From assembly GCF_030345795.1 (NCBI RefSeq), contig NZ_JAUALB010000001.1, positions 5,977,101 to 6,041,100 on the forward strand: a DNA stretch of 64,000 bases, read 5' to 3'. The position numbers and the translations under genes are program-made. Each line of letters opens with the position of its first letter. Positions within the stretch are counted from its first letter, which is position 1. This DNA is from Micromonospora sp. WMMA1363. Lineage in GTDB: Bacteria; Actinomycetota; Actinomycetes; Mycobacteriales; Micromonosporaceae. Shown piece by piece: positions 25,927 through 35,112 of this stretch. The notes under the pieces are model-generated. The model saw nothing but the letters and a program-made list of their open reading frames with translations, was not told the DNA's origin and searched no databases.

Positions 25927-27543
25927 ATGCGCCGCGTTCTCACCTTGGTCACGGTTGCCTGCTGCCTGCTGGGTGCGGCCGTGGCCTCCACCGGTGTCGC
26001 CCTGGTCGCCGTCACGTCACCGGCTGTGGCCGCCGCCCCGGAGAAGCGCTGTGCTGTGACCGACAAGCGGCTCGCCGAGCTGTCCGGGCTGGTCGCCACG
26101 AAGACCGGTTACATCGTGATCAACGACGGCACCGAGTTCGACAGCCGAAAACGGGTCTTCTTCCTGGACACCAGGTGCAAGATTGCCAAGGACCCGGTCC
26201 GCTACTCGGGTGGCGGCCCGTTCGACACGGAGGACCTGGCGCTCTCTCCGGACGGCAAAACGCTCTGGATCGCCGACACCGGCGACAACGTGACCAGTAA
26301 GACGCGCCGGGAGCGGGTGGCGGTCTGGAGCATGCCGGCCGCTGGCGACAAGCGGCCGGTGCTGCACCGCCTCGCCTACCCCGACGGTAAGCCGCGCGAC
26401 GCGGAGGCGTTGCTCATCGGCGACGACGGCGTCCCCCTGATCATCACCAAGGTCGCCTCCGGCACCGCCGAGATCTTCACGCCTGACGGGACGATGCCCA
26501 ACGGCGACACCCTGCCCGGGCCGATGAAGAAGGTGGGCGAGGTCGGCCTGCCCAAGACGGAGACCGACAACCCGCTCGGGTTGCTCGGCCGGACGGCGAT
26601 CACCGGTGCGGCCCGCTCCCCGGACGGCTCGCGGGTGGTGCTGCGAACGTACGCCGACGCATTCGAGTACGACGTCACCGACGGCGACGTGGTGAAGGCC
26701 CTGACCACCGGAAAACCCCGGGTGACGGCCCTCGCTGATCCGTTCGGCGAGGCGATCTCGTACAGCCCGGACGGCAAGACCTTCCTCACCGTCTCCGACG
26801 GCGGCCAGCTGGGGGAGGGGGAGGCGATCGACGTCCTCGCGTACTCGCCGTCGACCGAGGGCGCCAAGCCCGTCGGCCAGGAGACCGCCGGCCCGAAGCA
26901 GACAGCCGAGCGGTCGTGGTTCGACAGCCTGTCGTTGCAGGACATCATGTACCTGGTCGGTGCTGTCGGCCTGATCGGCGTGGTGCTGGTGGGGGCCGGC
27001 GTGTTCGGCATCCTGCGGGCTCGCCGTAGGCCCGTCGACGATCGGGGCACCGACGACCGTGGCCCGGCTGCTCGTTCCGGTGCCGCCGGGACCCGCCCCC
27101 GGGGCGGTGAGTACGGCGGTGCCGCCGGTGGTGCGTACGGCGCTCCCGCCGGTGGGCCGGCAGGTCCCGACCGCGGCCCGGGCCGGGCGGGTTCGCCGGC
27201 CGGTGGCGGGCACGGCAGGGGTCGACCCGGCGGTGGCGGCGGTGCCGTGTATGGCGGTCGTCGGTCCGATGGGGGTGTCTACGGCGGTGGCGCCCCGGTG
27301 GGAGCCGGGCGTGGCCGGCCCGGCGGTAACGGCGGTCGCCCGGGCGGTGGTGGTGGCAGCGGCGGCGTCTACGGCGGCCCGTCCGGCGGTGCCGTTTACG
27401 GGGGCGGCCGGGCCGTCGAGCCGCCGCGCGGCGCCGGCCAGCCCGACCCGCGGCCTGGCCGGCGCCGCGACGACGAGGGGCGGGGCGGCCAGCACGGGAA
27501 GGTGCACGACACCGGGCGCGGCAACCACGGTGACCGCTACTGA
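25927..27543 (+). CDS. Secreted, membrane-anchored beta-propeller-like protein with Gly-rich cytoplasmic tail
   Basis: A 538-residue protein with a signal peptide (MRRVLTLVTVACCLLGAAVA), an exported domain of about 300 residues with WD40/NHL-like blades (LALSPDGKTLWIADTGDN, AARSPDGSRVVLRTYA, ISYSPDGKTFLTVSDG), one transmembrane helix near residues 340-362 (YLVGAVGLIGVVLVGAG) and a cytoplasmic tail of about 170 residues full of Gly, Arg and Pro with repeated VYGG units. Function unknown. Two Cys, in AAPEKRCAVTD and FLDTRCKIAK, may form a disulfide. The Gly-rich tail may be low-complexity or RNA-binding-like; that is speculation. Confidence 0.85.
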   Translation: MRRVLTLVTVACCLLGAAVASTGVALVAVTSPAVAAAPEKRCAVTDKRLAELSGLVATKTGYIVINDGTEFDSRKRVFFLDTRCKIAKDPVRYSGGGPFDTEDLALSPDGKTLWIADTGDNVTSKTRRERVAVWSMPAAGDKRPVLHRLAYPDGKPRDAEALLIGDDGVPLIITKVASGTAEIFTPDGTMPNGDTLPGPMKKVGEVGLPKTETDNPLGLLGRTAITGAARSPDGSRVVLRTYADAFEYDVTDGDVVKALTTGKPRVTALADPFGEAISYSPDGKTFLTVSDGGQLGEGEAIDVLAYSPSTEGAKPVGQETAGPKQTAERSWFDSLSLQDIMYLVGAVGLIGVVLVGAGVFGILRARRRPVDDRGTDDRGPAARSGAAGTRPRGGEYGGAAGGAYGAPAGGPAGPDRGPGRAGSPAGGGHGRGRPGGGGGAVYGGRRSDGGVYGGGAPVGAGRGRPGGNGGRPGGGGGSGGVYGGPSGGAVYGGGRAVEPPRGAGQPDPRPGRRRDDEGRGGQHGKVHDTGRGNHGDRY

Positions 27544-27620
27544 AGACGGTCGGTCTGGCCGGTCAGCTGGCTACGGCGGCCGGTGTGCTGGCGGCCTGGG
27601 CCGCCGACGCCGGCCACCGG

Positions 27621-28406
27621 TCAGATGCGTCGCAGCACGGCGACGACGCGCCCCATGATGGTGGCGTCGTCGCCCGGGATGGGGTCGAACGCCGGGTTCT
27701 GCGGCATCAGCCAGACGTGTCCGTCCCGGCGGCGGTAGGTCTTCACCGTCGCCTCGCCGTCGAGCATGGCGGCGACGATGTCGCCGGAGTCGGCCGTCGG
27801 CTGCTGCCGGACCACGACCCAGTCTCCGTCGCAGATCGCGGCGTCGAGCATCGAGTCACCCTTGACCTGGAGCATGAAGACCTCGCCCTCACCCACCAGT
27901 TCGCGAGGGAGTGGGAAGACGTCCTCGACGGCCTGCTCGGCCAGGATCGGGCCGCCGGCGGCGATCCTGCCCAGCATCGGCACGTACGCCGGGGTCGGGC
28001 GCTGGGAGCGGGTCAGTTCGTCGTCGATCGCGTCGCTGGGCGCCCGGACGTCGACCGCACGGGGCCGGTTGGGGTCGCGTCGCAGGAAACCCTTCTTCTC
28101 CAACTCCTTGAGCTGGTAGGCGACGCTGGACGGCGACACCAGGCCGACCGCTTCGCCGATCTCCCGCACGCTCGGCGGGTAGCCGTGCCGCTCGACCCAG
28201 GTCCGGATGAACTCCAGGATGCGCCGCTGCCGGGCGGTCAGGTCGACGGTCGCCGGGTCGGGGAAGGCGCTCACCACCGGGGTGACCGGACGCACGGCCG
28301 GCGTGCCGGTGCGGCCGCGCGCGGCGCCCCGGCGACGGGTGGCCGCCGCGCCCGCCTCGGTGATCTGCTGCGGGCTTTTCCGCCGGCTGGCCCGGTCCTC
28401 GGTCAC
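27621..28406 (-). CDS. lexA: SOS repressor LexA
   Basis: A 261-residue repressor of DNA-damage genes. It has a roughly 45-residue Arg-rich N-terminal extension, then the winged helix ([33 protein letters not shown]), the self-cleavage site [13 protein letters not shown] (cut between Ala and Gly), the Ser of [11 protein letters not shown] and the Lys of [10 protein letters not shown]. The start GTG 28406 has AGGGAGGA close upstream and is preferred over an ATG 42 nt earlier. Two SOS boxes lie upstream (28536, 28621), so autoregulation is expected. RecA, which triggers its cleavage, is encoded in the same window. Confidence 0.97.
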   Translation of the reverse strand: MTEDRASRRKSPQQITEAGAAATRRRGAARGRTGTPAVRPVTPVVSAFPDPATVDLTARQRRILEFIRTWVERHGYPPSVREIGEAVGLVSPSSVAYQLKELEKKGFLRRDPNRPRAVDVRAPSDAIDDELTRSQRPTPAYVPMLGRIAAGGPILAEQAVEDVFPLPRELVGEGEVFMLQVKGDSMLDAAICDGDWVVVRQQPTADSGDIVAAMLDGEATVKTYRRRDGHVWLMPQNPAFDPIPGDDATIMGRVVAVLRRI

Positions 28407-28535
28407 GTCCGTCCTCCCTTGGTGGGTGTTGTGGCGCCTCGTCGGCACGTGGTGCGTGCGGTGGTGCTTGACGCCTGGGCGGAGAACCCACGGTGCGCCT
28501 GCCGTTCATGACCGTATCGGTGAGATCAGTCATTT

Positions 28536-28551
28536 TCAAACATCTGTACGA
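28536..28551. promoter_or_regulatory. SOS box proximal to lexA
   Basis: TCAAACATCTGTACGA is a close match to TCGAAC-n4-GTTCGA, with one mismatch in each half-site. It lies 130 bp before the lexA start, consistent with autoregulation. It shares the ACATCTGT centre with the recA box at 5729. Confidence 0.72.
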
Positions 28552-28620
28552 CGTTGATCGGCGTGTCGAGGTGGAGATCCGTGCGGGTGGTGGCCGCGTT
28601 CTGGTAAATGGTACGTCGCG

Positions 28621-28636
28621 TCGAACGGCTGTTCTA
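28621..28636. promoter_or_regulatory. Second SOS box between lexA and nrdR
   Basis: TCGAACGGCTGTTCTA has a perfect TCGAAC left half and GTTC in the right half. It lies 85 bp from the other box and 133 bp upstream of the nrdR promoter -35. It may act on lexA or on the divergent nrdRJ operon. Confidence 0.75.
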
Positions 28637-28768
28637 ATTCGGCGGATCGTCGGGGTCTGTCGGCCGGGTGGCCGACAACCGGGCCGGTGGCTGGGCGGTT
28701 GGGCTTCTGGGGGTCGGGGAAAGGGGTGCTCCCCGGATGTGGGTGACGCGCCGGACATGCCGGCCAAC

Positions 28769-28797
28769 TTGATTTCGGATCGTCTGCGGCCTACGGT
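28769..28797 (+). promoter_or_regulatory. Putative nrdRJ promoter
   Basis: TTGATT (28769-28774), a 17-bp spacer and TACGGT (28792-28797) form a good housekeeping-type promoter. An NrdR-like box lies directly downstream, where it would cover the start of transcription. Confidence 0.6.
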
Positions 28798-28802
28798 CGA
28801 CC

Positions 28803-28817
28803 CCTAGATGTAGTAGT
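28803..28817. promoter_or_regulatory. NrdR-box-like element
   Basis: CCTAGATGTAGTAGT resembles one half of the paired NrdR boxes found before actinobacterial ribonucleotide reductase genes. The expected second box was not clearly seen. Repression of nrdRJ by its own NrdR is inferred. Confidence 0.5.
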
Positions 28818-28976
28818 AACACGGGCGTAAGTCGCCTATAGGTTGGGTTCGACTACCGAACGCACTCCCGCATCGCCAGCCCGGCGGGGACCGTCGAAAG
28901 ACGTCTCAGCCGTCCCGACGCGTGCCCGGAGGCAGCCGGCAGGCACCCGCGGTTGACAGAGGAGGAGGTCGGGCTC

Positions 28977-29471
28977 ATGCGGTGTCCGTACTGCCGGCAC
29001 CCCGACTCTCGGGTTGTCGACTCGCGGGAGGCCGACGACGGCCAGTTGATCCGCCGACGGCGATCCTGCCCGGAGTGCGGCAGACGGTTCACCACGGTGG
29101 AGGAGGCCGTCCTCGCGGTGGTCAAGCGCAGCGGGGTCACCGAGTCGTTCAGCCGTACGAAGATCATCGGCGGGGTGCGCAAGGCGTGCCAGGGCCGGCC
29201 GGTCGACGACGACTCCATCGCGCTGCTCGCGCAGAAGGTGGAGGAGACGGTCCGGGCCAAGGGGGCCGCCGAGATCCCCAGCCACGAGGTGGGGCTGGCC
29301 ATCCTGGGGCCGCTACGGGACCTGGACGAGGTGGCCTACCTGCGGTTCGCCAGCGTCTATCGGTCGTTCGAGTCGCTCGCCGACTTCGAGCGCGAGATCG
29401 AGACGCTGCGCGCCGCGGCCCGGGCCCGGGTGGGTGCCGAGGCCGCCGAGGCGGCCGGCCGTACCAGTTGA
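28977..29471 (+). CDS. nrdR: Transcriptional repressor NrdR
   Basis: A 164-residue regulator of ribonucleotide reductase genes that senses nucleotide state. The N-terminal zinc ribbon has [18 protein letters not shown] and [13 protein letters not shown], and an ATP-cone follows from about residue 46 ([20 protein letters not shown]). Start ATG 28977 is chosen because the zinc ribbon begins with it and GGAGGAGG lies upstream; an earlier GTG adds only 8 residues. nrdJ starts 55 nt after its stop, and the pair is divergent from lexA, the arrangement also seen in Streptomyces. Confidence 0.97.
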   Translation: MRCPYCRHPDSRVVDSREADDGQLIRRRRSCPECGRRFTTVEEAVLAVVKRSGVTESFSRTKIIGGVRKACQGRPVDDDSIALLAQKVEETVRAKGAAEIPSHEVGLAILGPLRDLDEVAYLRFASVYRSFESLADFEREIETLRAAARARVGAEAAEAAGRTS

Positions 29472-29526
29472 GTTTCAGTTTCAGACAGTCGGACCGCGCG
29501 GGGCGCGCGGACGAGGGGCGGACAAG

Positions 29527-32400
29527 ATGCCGGGGGACGGTGTGACGACGAGCAGGTCACGGAACAAGGCGGCGGCGGGGCTGACGGTCGAGCGGGTCTG
29601 GACCACCGAAGGGGTCCACCCGTACGACGAGGTCGCGTGGGAGCGCCGGGACGTCGTGATGACGAACTGGCGGGACGGCTCGGTCAACTTCGAGCAGCGG
29701 GGCGTGGAGTTCCCGGAGTCGTGGAGCGTCAACGCGGCCAATATCGTGACCACCAAGTACTTCCGGGGCGCGGTGGGCACCCCGGAGCGGGAGTGGTCGC
29801 TGCGGCAGCTGATCGACCGGGTGGTGCGCACCTACCGCACCGCCGGTGAGGAGTACGGCTACTTTGCCACCTCGGCCGACGCCGAGGTCTTCGCCCACGA
29901 ACTGACCTGGATGCTGCTGCACCAGGTGTTCAGCTTCAACTCGCCGGTCTGGTTCAACGTGGGCACGCCCTCGCCGCAGCAGGTCAGCGCGTGTTTCATC
30001 CTTTCTGTGGACGACTCGATGGATTCCATCCTGGACTGGTACAAGGAGGAGGGGCTGATCTTCAAGGGCGGCTCCGGCTCCGGCGTCAACCTGTCCCGGA
30101 TCCGCTCCTCGAAGGAGCTGCTCTCCTCCGGCGGCACCGCCTCCGGCCCGGTCAGCTTCATGCGCGGCGCGGACGCCTCCGCCGGCACCATCAAGTCCGG
30201 CGGTGCCACCCGGCGTGCGGCCAAGATGGTCATCCTCGACGTCGACCACCCGGACGTCGAGGAGTTCGTCGTCACCAAGGCGCGCGAGGAGAACAAGATC
30301 CGCGCGCTGCGGGACGCCGGCTTCGACATGGACCTGGGCGGTGCCGACATCGTCAGCGTGCAGTACCAGAACGCCAACAACTCGGTGCGGGTCTCCGACG
30401 AGTTCATGGCGGCGGTGGAGAACGACGGCAGTTTCGACCTGCGCGGCCGTCTCGACGGCGCGGTGATCGACACGATCGACGCGAAGCGGCTCTTCCGCAC
30501 CGTCTCCCAGGCCGCCTGGGAGTGCGCCGACCCCGGCCTGCAGTACGACGACACCATCAACGACTGGCACACCTGCCCGGAGACCGGGCGGATCACCGCG
30601 TCGAACCCGTGCTCGGAGTACCTGCACCTGGACAACTCCTCGTGCAACCTGGCCTCGCTCAACCTGATGAAGTTCCTCCGCGCCGATGGTGGCTTCGAGG
30701 TGGCGAAGTTCGTCAAGTCGGTCGAGCTGATCATCACGGCGATGGACATCTCGATCTGCTTCGCCGACTTCCCGACCGAGAAGATCGGCGAGACCACCCG
30801 CGCCTACCGGCAGCTCGGGATCGGGTACGCCAACCTCGGCGCACTGCTGATGGCGTCGGGCCTGCCGTACGACTCGGAGCAGGGCCGCTCGCTGGCCGCG
30901 GCGATCACCTCGCTGATGACCGGCACCGCGTACCGCCGCTCGGCCGAGCTGGCCGGCGTCGTCGGCGCGTACGACGGCTACGCCCGCAACGCCGAGCCGC
31001 ACAAGCGGGTGATGCGCAAGCACGCCGCCGCCAACGACGAGATCAAGCCCTCGGGCGCCGTGGCCACCGCCGTGCAGCGCGAGGCGACCAAGCAGTGGAC
31101 CCTCGGCAACAAGGTCGGCGACCGGAGCGGCTGGCGGAACTCGCAGGCCAGTGTGCTCGCGCCCACCGGAACCATCGGCCTGATGATGGACTGTGACACC
31201 ACCGGCGTCGAGCCGGACCTGGCGTTGGTCAAGTTCAAGAAACTGGTCGGCGGCGGGTCGATGCAGATCGTCAACCAGACCGTGCCGCGTGCCCTGCGCA
31301 GCCTCGGCTACCCCGAGGAGCAGGTCGAGGCGATTGTCGAGCACATCGCCGACCACGGCCACGTGGTGGACGCCCCCGGTCTCAAGCCGGAGCACTACCA
31401 GGTCTTCGACTGCGCGATGGGCGAGCGGTCGATCGCCCCGATGGGGCACGTGCGGATGATGGCGGCCGTCCAGCCGTTCATCTCCGGCGCCATCTCCAAG
31501 ACGGTCAACATGCCTGAGCAGGCCACCGTCGAGGACGTCGAGCGGATCTACTTCGAGGGCTGGAAGCTCGGCCTCAAGGCGCTGGCGATCTACCGGGACA
31601 ACTGCAAGGTCGGCCAGCCGCTCTCGGCGGCGAAGAAGAAGTCGGCGGAGCCGGAGCCGACGGCCGTGGTCGAGAAGGTCGTGGAGAAGGTCGTCGAGTA
31701 CCACCCGGTGCGCAGGCGGCTGCCGAAGAAGCGGCCGTCGGAGACCATCTCCTTCTCGGTCGGCGGCGCCGAGGGCTACCTCACCGCCTCGTCGTACCCG
31801 GACGACGGTCTCGGCGAGGTCTTCCTCAAGATGTCGAAGCAGGGCTCGACCCTGGCCGGGGTGATGGACGCCTTCTCGGTGGCCATCTCCATCGGTCTCC
31901 AGTACGGCGTCCCGCTGGAGACGTACGTCAGCAAGTTCACCAACATGCGCTTCGAGCCGGCCGGCATGACCGACGATCCGGACGTGCGGATGGCGGCCTC
32001 GGTGATGGACTACATCTTCCGTCGCCTGGCCCTGGACTTCCTGCCGTACGAGCGCCGCGGGGAGCTGGGCATCTTCACCGCCAAGGAGCGGGCGGCCCAG
32101 TTGGCGGCCGAGGCGGAGGCGGAGGCGAACGGCGCGGACCTCACCGCGATGGCCGCCTCCGCCCCGGTCGAGGCGTCCGCCGAGCCGAAGACCGGCCCGG
32201 TCGCCCAGCCGGCGCAGGAAATCGCCGACGTCGCCGCAGCCAAGCCGGCGCCCTCGGTCGGCTCGAGCACCGAGCTGCTGGAGGCGGTGATCGGCAAGGC
32301 CGCCGACGCGCCGCTCTGCTTCACCTGCGGTACGAAGATGCGCCCGGCCGGTAGCTGCTACGTCTGCGAGGGCTGCGGCAGCACCAGCGGCTGCAGCTGA
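29527..32400 (+). CDS. nrdJ: Adenosylcobalamin-dependent ribonucleotide reductase, class II
   Basis: A 957-residue class II reductase that makes dNTPs using a B12 radical without oxygen. Visible are QQVSACFILSVDDSMD (first active-site Cys), TASNPCSEYLHLDNSSC (radical-site region) and the C-terminal zinc-type Cys cluster LCFTCGTKMRPAGSCYVC. Residues about 730-850 hold a TSCPD domain (SFSVGGAEGYLTASS). Start ATG 29527 follows GAGGGGCGG; GTG 29542 is an alternative. No cobalamin riboswitch was recognised in front of nrdR or nrdJ, and NrdR is the likely controller. A strong terminator follows. Confidence 0.96.
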   Translation: MPGDGVTTSRSRNKAAAGLTVERVWTTEGVHPYDEVAWERRDVVMTNWRDGSVNFEQRGVEFPESWSVNAANIVTTKYFRGAVGTPEREWSLRQLIDRVVRTYRTAGEEYGYFATSADAEVFAHELTWMLLHQVFSFNSPVWFNVGTPSPQQVSACFILSVDDSMDSILDWYKEEGLIFKGGSGSGVNLSRIRSSKELLSSGGTASGPVSFMRGADASAGTIKSGGATRRAAKMVILDVDHPDVEEFVVTKAREENKIRALRDAGFDMDLGGADIVSVQYQNANNSVRVSDEFMAAVENDGSFDLRGRLDGAVIDTIDAKRLFRTVSQAAWECADPGLQYDDTINDWHTCPETGRITASNPCSEYLHLDNSSCNLASLNLMKFLRADGGFEVAKFVKSVELIITAMDISICFADFPTEKIGETTRAYRQLGIGYANLGALLMASGLPYDSEQGRSLAAAITSLMTGTAYRRSAELAGVVGAYDGYARNAEPHKRVMRKHAAANDEIKPSGAVATAVQREATKQWTLGNKVGDRSGWRNSQASVLAPTGTIGLMMDCDTTGVEPDLALVKFKKLVGGGSMQIVNQTVPRALRSLGYPEEQVEAIVEHIADHGHVVDAPGLKPEHYQVFDCAMGERSIAPMGHVRMMAAVQPFISGAISKTVNMPEQATVEDVERIYFEGWKLGLKALAIYRDNCKVGQPLSAAKKKSAEPEPTAVVEKVVEKVVEYHPVRRRLPKKRPSETISFSVGGAEGYLTASSYPDDGLGEVFLKMSKQGSTLAGVMDAFSVAISIGLQYGVPLETYVSKFTNMRFEPAGMTDDPDVRMAASVMDYIFRRLALDFLPYERRGELGIFTAKERAAQLAAEAEAEANGADLTAMAASAPVEASAEPKTGPVAQPAQEIADVAAAKPAPSVGSSTELLEAVIGKAADAPLCFTCGTKMRPAGSCYVCEGCGSTSGCS

Positions 32401-32410
32401 CGTAGGAGCA

Positions 32411-32445
32411 ACGAGCCCCGGGCATTACCAACGCCCGGGGCTCGT
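32411..32445 (+). terminator. nrdJ terminator
   Basis: ACGAGCCCCGGGC, a 9-nt loop and GCCCGGGGCTCGT form a 13-bp perfect stem starting 10 nt after the nrdJ stop codon. This is one of the clearest terminators in the window. Confidence 0.85.
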
Positions 32446-32899
32446 GAGTCGGTACGCACCCGTCCAGAATGTGGCGAGACGGACCTGGAGTGCCCGCGCG
32501 ACCACCTGGTGTTTCCTCGGCGGTCACTCGTGAACACACAGAACACGGTTCGTCCAGTGTGGACCGGCGATGGGTGCACATCGGGCCGGGGCCCAGCGCG
32601 GCCCGGTGCGAGGAACTGTCGGCGGTGTTCGACGGAAGCGCCGGTCTCGCTGGCGCTCCACCTGGATCCCATCTGGTGTCGGCCGCCGAGGACCGGGACC
32701 TGGGCGCCGACCGGGTTGCTGCACCGGCGCTTCCTGTGCCGGATCCGGTGAGCCGCATGTCCCGGTGACGAGTGGTTCCACCACCGCGACGGGTCGCACG
32801 AGGGGTCCCGCCGGATCCTGACTACGACCAGCAGCGACCTGGGCGCGGGCGGTATGTTTCTGTGGGCCGTTACCGGGAACGGCGGACGGGAGGCCCGGC
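32446..32899. other. Intergenic region without a recognised gene
   Basis: 454 bp between the nrdJ terminator and the asparaginase gene. Open frames here are Arg/Pro-rich, differ in composition from neighbours and lack ribosome sites, so none is called. A GAAC-n3-GTTC sequence near 32540 has the wrong spacing for LexA. The asparaginase promoter should lie in its last 100 bp. Confidence 0.6.
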
Positions 32900-33889
32900 G
32901 TGTCCATCACCCTGTTTGCCCTGGGCGGCACCATCGCGATGGGCGATGCGGGCCAGGACGGGCCGGGAGTGCTACCCCGGCTGACCGGCGCGGACCTGAC
33001 CGCCGCCGTGCCCGGCCTGGCGGATCTCGGCGAGCCGCTGGACGTCCGGGACGTTCTCGCGGTGCCCAGCGCGAACCTCACGTATCGGCATGTGCTGGAC
33101 CTGGTCGACGCCGCGTCGCGGGCGGTGGCCGCGGGCGCGGTCGGCGTGGTCGTCACCCAGGGCACCGACACGCTGGAGGAGTCGGCCTTCCTGGCCGACC
33201 TGCTCTGGCCGCACGCCGCCCCACTGGTCTTCACCGGCGCGATGCGCAACCCCACCCTGGCCGGAGCGGACGGGCCGGCGAACCTGCTCGCCGCCGCGCG
33301 GGTGGCCGCCGCGCCCGCCGCCCGGGACCTCGGCGTGCTGGTCACGCTCAACGACGATGTCCACGCCGCCCGTTGGGTACGCAAGACGCACAGCACCAGC
33401 ACCGCCACCTTCGTCTCCCCCGACGTCGGTCCGATCGGGCTCGTGGTCGAGGAGGAGGTGCGGGTGTTGGCCCGGCCCGAGCGGCGGGAACCACTGCCGC
33501 CGGTCGACCCGACCCGGCTGGGCGCCACCCGGGTCGCACTGCACACCGCGACCCTCGACGACGACGGCGGGCTGCTCGGCGGTCTCGCCGGAACCCACCA
33601 CGGGCTGGTGGTCGCCGGCTTCGGCGTCGGGCACGTGCCGGGTGCGCTGGCCCCGATGCTCGGCGCCCTGGCCGCGCAGATCCCGGTGGTGCTCACCTCC
33701 CGATCCGGGGCTGGATCGGTACTGCGGCACACGTACGGCGCGGTCGGCTCGGAGTCCGATCTGCAACGACGTGGGCTGCTGAACGGCGGGATGCTCGACC
33801 CGTACAAGGCGAAGGTCCTGCTCCGGCTGCTGCTCGCGGCCGGCGTGGATCGGCCAGCCATCGCCGCCACCCTCGCCCGGCACGGGTGA
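32900..33889 (+). CDS. Asparaginase
   Basis: A 329-residue L-asparaginase-family hydrolase, cytoplasmic by lack of a signal peptide. The first nucleophile motif is FALGGTIAMGD (Thr) and the second is VVTQGTDTLEESAFL. ARWVRKTHSTSTATF and FTGAMRNPTLAGADGPAN are the later conserved segments. The GTG start at 32900 has GGGAGG 7 nt upstream. It releases ammonia and aspartate from asparagine; glutaminase activity cannot be excluded. The downstream DUF5522 gene begins 22 nt after the stop and may share its transcript. Confidence 0.92.
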   Translation: MSITLFALGGTIAMGDAGQDGPGVLPRLTGADLTAAVPGLADLGEPLDVRDVLAVPSANLTYRHVLDLVDAASRAVAAGAVGVVVTQGTDTLEESAFLADLLWPHAAPLVFTGAMRNPTLAGADGPANLLAAARVAAAPAARDLGVLVTLNDDVHAARWVRKTHSTSTATFVSPDVGPIGLVVEEEVRVLARPERREPLPPVDPTRLGATRVALHTATLDDDGGLLGGLAGTHHGLVVAGFGVGHVPGALAPMLGALAAQIPVVLTSRSGAGSVLRHTYGAVGSESDLQRRGLLNGGMLDPYKAKVLLRLLLAAGVDRPAIAATLARHG

Positions 33890-33911
33890 GCGCCGTCCTC
33901 GGACTGCTCAG

Positions 33912-34151
33912 GTGACCGGCGAGCGACGAGCGCTGGCGCACCGGCCGCTGACCGATCCGCACCCGTCCCGGCTTCCGCTCGATCACCCCGACCGGTCGCG
34001 GATCCTCGCCGCGCACACGGCCGCCCTGACCAACGGCGGGGTCGGCTACCCCGATCCGGCGACGGGTCTCTTCGTCCTCAGTGCCGGCTTCCTCGCCCGC
34101 CGCGGCACCTGCTGCGGCCGAGGCTGCCGCCACTGTCCGTACGTCGACTGA
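33912..34151 (+). CDS. DUF5522 family protein
   Basis: A 79-residue protein with a Cys-rich end, RRGTCCGRGCRHCPY, that probably binds a metal. The central GGVGYPDPATGLFVLSAGFL is typical of DUF5522. Function unknown. Start GTG 33912. It closely follows asparaginase and is probably co-transcribed. Small proteins with this Cys pattern occur widely in bacteria, often as single domains. A terminator hairpin at 34191 follows. Confidence 0.85.
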   Translation: MTGERRALAHRPLTDPHPSRLPLDHPDRSRILAAHTAALTNGGVGYPDPATGLFVLSAGFLARRGTCCGRGCRHCPYVD

Positions 34152-34190
34152 ACCCGCCACCCAGCGGCGATCGTGCACTGCTGGTCCCTG

Positions 34191-34211
34191 ACCTGCCGGC
34201 TTGCGGCAGGT
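34191..34211. terminator. Terminator between DUF5522 and ideR
   Basis: ACCTGCCG, loop GCTTG, CGGCAGGT: an 8-bp perfect stem between two converging genes, so it can act on both. Confidence 0.65.
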
Positions 34212-34266
34212 ACTCCGGGCGGGAAGTGCAAACTCGACGAGGTGGGCGCGGGCCGGCGGAGTGGGA

Positions 34267-34956
34267 TCAGCTGGCAGCGACGAAGACCCGGGAGGCGACT
34301 TCGCGGGGGAGGCGGACGCGGTCGCCGGAGCGGTCGATCGACACCCCGTCCCGCTCCTGGGCGACGGTCACCGTCGCGCCCGGGTCGACTCCGGCGGCGT
34401 GCAGCTGGCGCAGCACGTCCGCGTTGGTCTGCACACTTTCGCAGATCCGCCGGACCACGACGGGGCCGGACAGACCGGGGAACACCAGGTTGCGCTCACC
34501 CTCCGCCGGTTCGGCCTCGGCCGGGCTCGCCGAGCCCAGCTCCGCCAAGCCCGGGATCGGGTTGCCGTAGGGCGAGCGGGTGGGGCGGTTGAGCAGGTCG
34601 TACACCCGCTTCTCCACCGCGTCGCTCATCACGTGCTCCCACCGGCAGGCCTCCTCGTGAGCCTCCTCGTAGGGCATCCCGATGACGTTGACCAGCAGCA
34701 GCTCGGCCAGCCGGTGCTTGCGCATCACGGAGACCGCCGTGCTGCGCCCGGCCGGGGTGAGGGCCAGGTGCCGGTCGCCCTCGACGGTGAGCAGGCCGTC
34801 CCGCTCCATCCGCGCGACGGTCTGGCTGACGGTGGGGCCGCTCTGCCGCAGTCGCTCGGCGATCCGGGCGCGCAGCGGCGGAACCCCCTCCTCCTCGAGT
34901 TCGAGGATGGTGCGCAGGTACATCTCGGTCGTGTCGACAAGATCATGTTTGGCCAT
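34267..34956 (-). CDS. ideR: Iron-dependent regulator of the DtxR/IdeR family
   Basis: A 229-residue metal-activated repressor. The winged helix (TTEMYLRTILELEEEG, LRQSGPTVSQTVARMERDGL) is followed by the metal-binding and dimer domain with EEACRWEHVMSDAVEKR, which carries the Cys-x-x-Glu-His set, and a C-terminal SH3-like domain. High similarity around these residues to mycobacterial IdeR makes iron the likely metal, though manganese is possible. Start ATG 34956 follows GAGGTGG. It lies near sigB as in M. tuberculosis (Rv2710-Rv2711), here separated by rhodanese, acuC and a Pat-like gene. Confidence 0.9.
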   Translation of the reverse strand: MAKHDLVDTTEMYLRTILELEEEGVPPLRARIAERLRQSGPTVSQTVARMERDGLLTVEGDRHLALTPAGRSTAVSVMRKHRLAELLLVNVIGMPYEEAHEEACRWEHVMSDAVEKRVYDLLNRPTRSPYGNPIPGLAELGSASPAEAEPAEGERNLVFPGLSGPVVVRRICESVQTNADVLRQLHAAGVDPGATVTVAQERDGVSIDRSGDRVRLPREVASRVFVAAS

Positions 34957-35112
34957 CGCTACCACCTCTTCCCGGAGGCAACTACGCCCTCACTCGAGTC
35001 GACCGAATCATGTTTCACGGCAGCCCTCCGGTGATCGATACTACCCCGAGTAACGGCGAACGGCCGACGCCGAACCGCCCGGCGGATACCCCGATGGTGT
35101 TGACTGGACATC

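Noticed and set aside
28407..28976. Cobalamin riboswitch before nrdRJ
   Set aside because: No B12-box-like core could be found in the leader; regulation by NrdR is better supported.
32530..32560. LexA-like GAAC-n3-GTTC near 32540
   Set aside because: Spacer is 3 instead of 4 bp, flanks do not match, and no gene starts close by.
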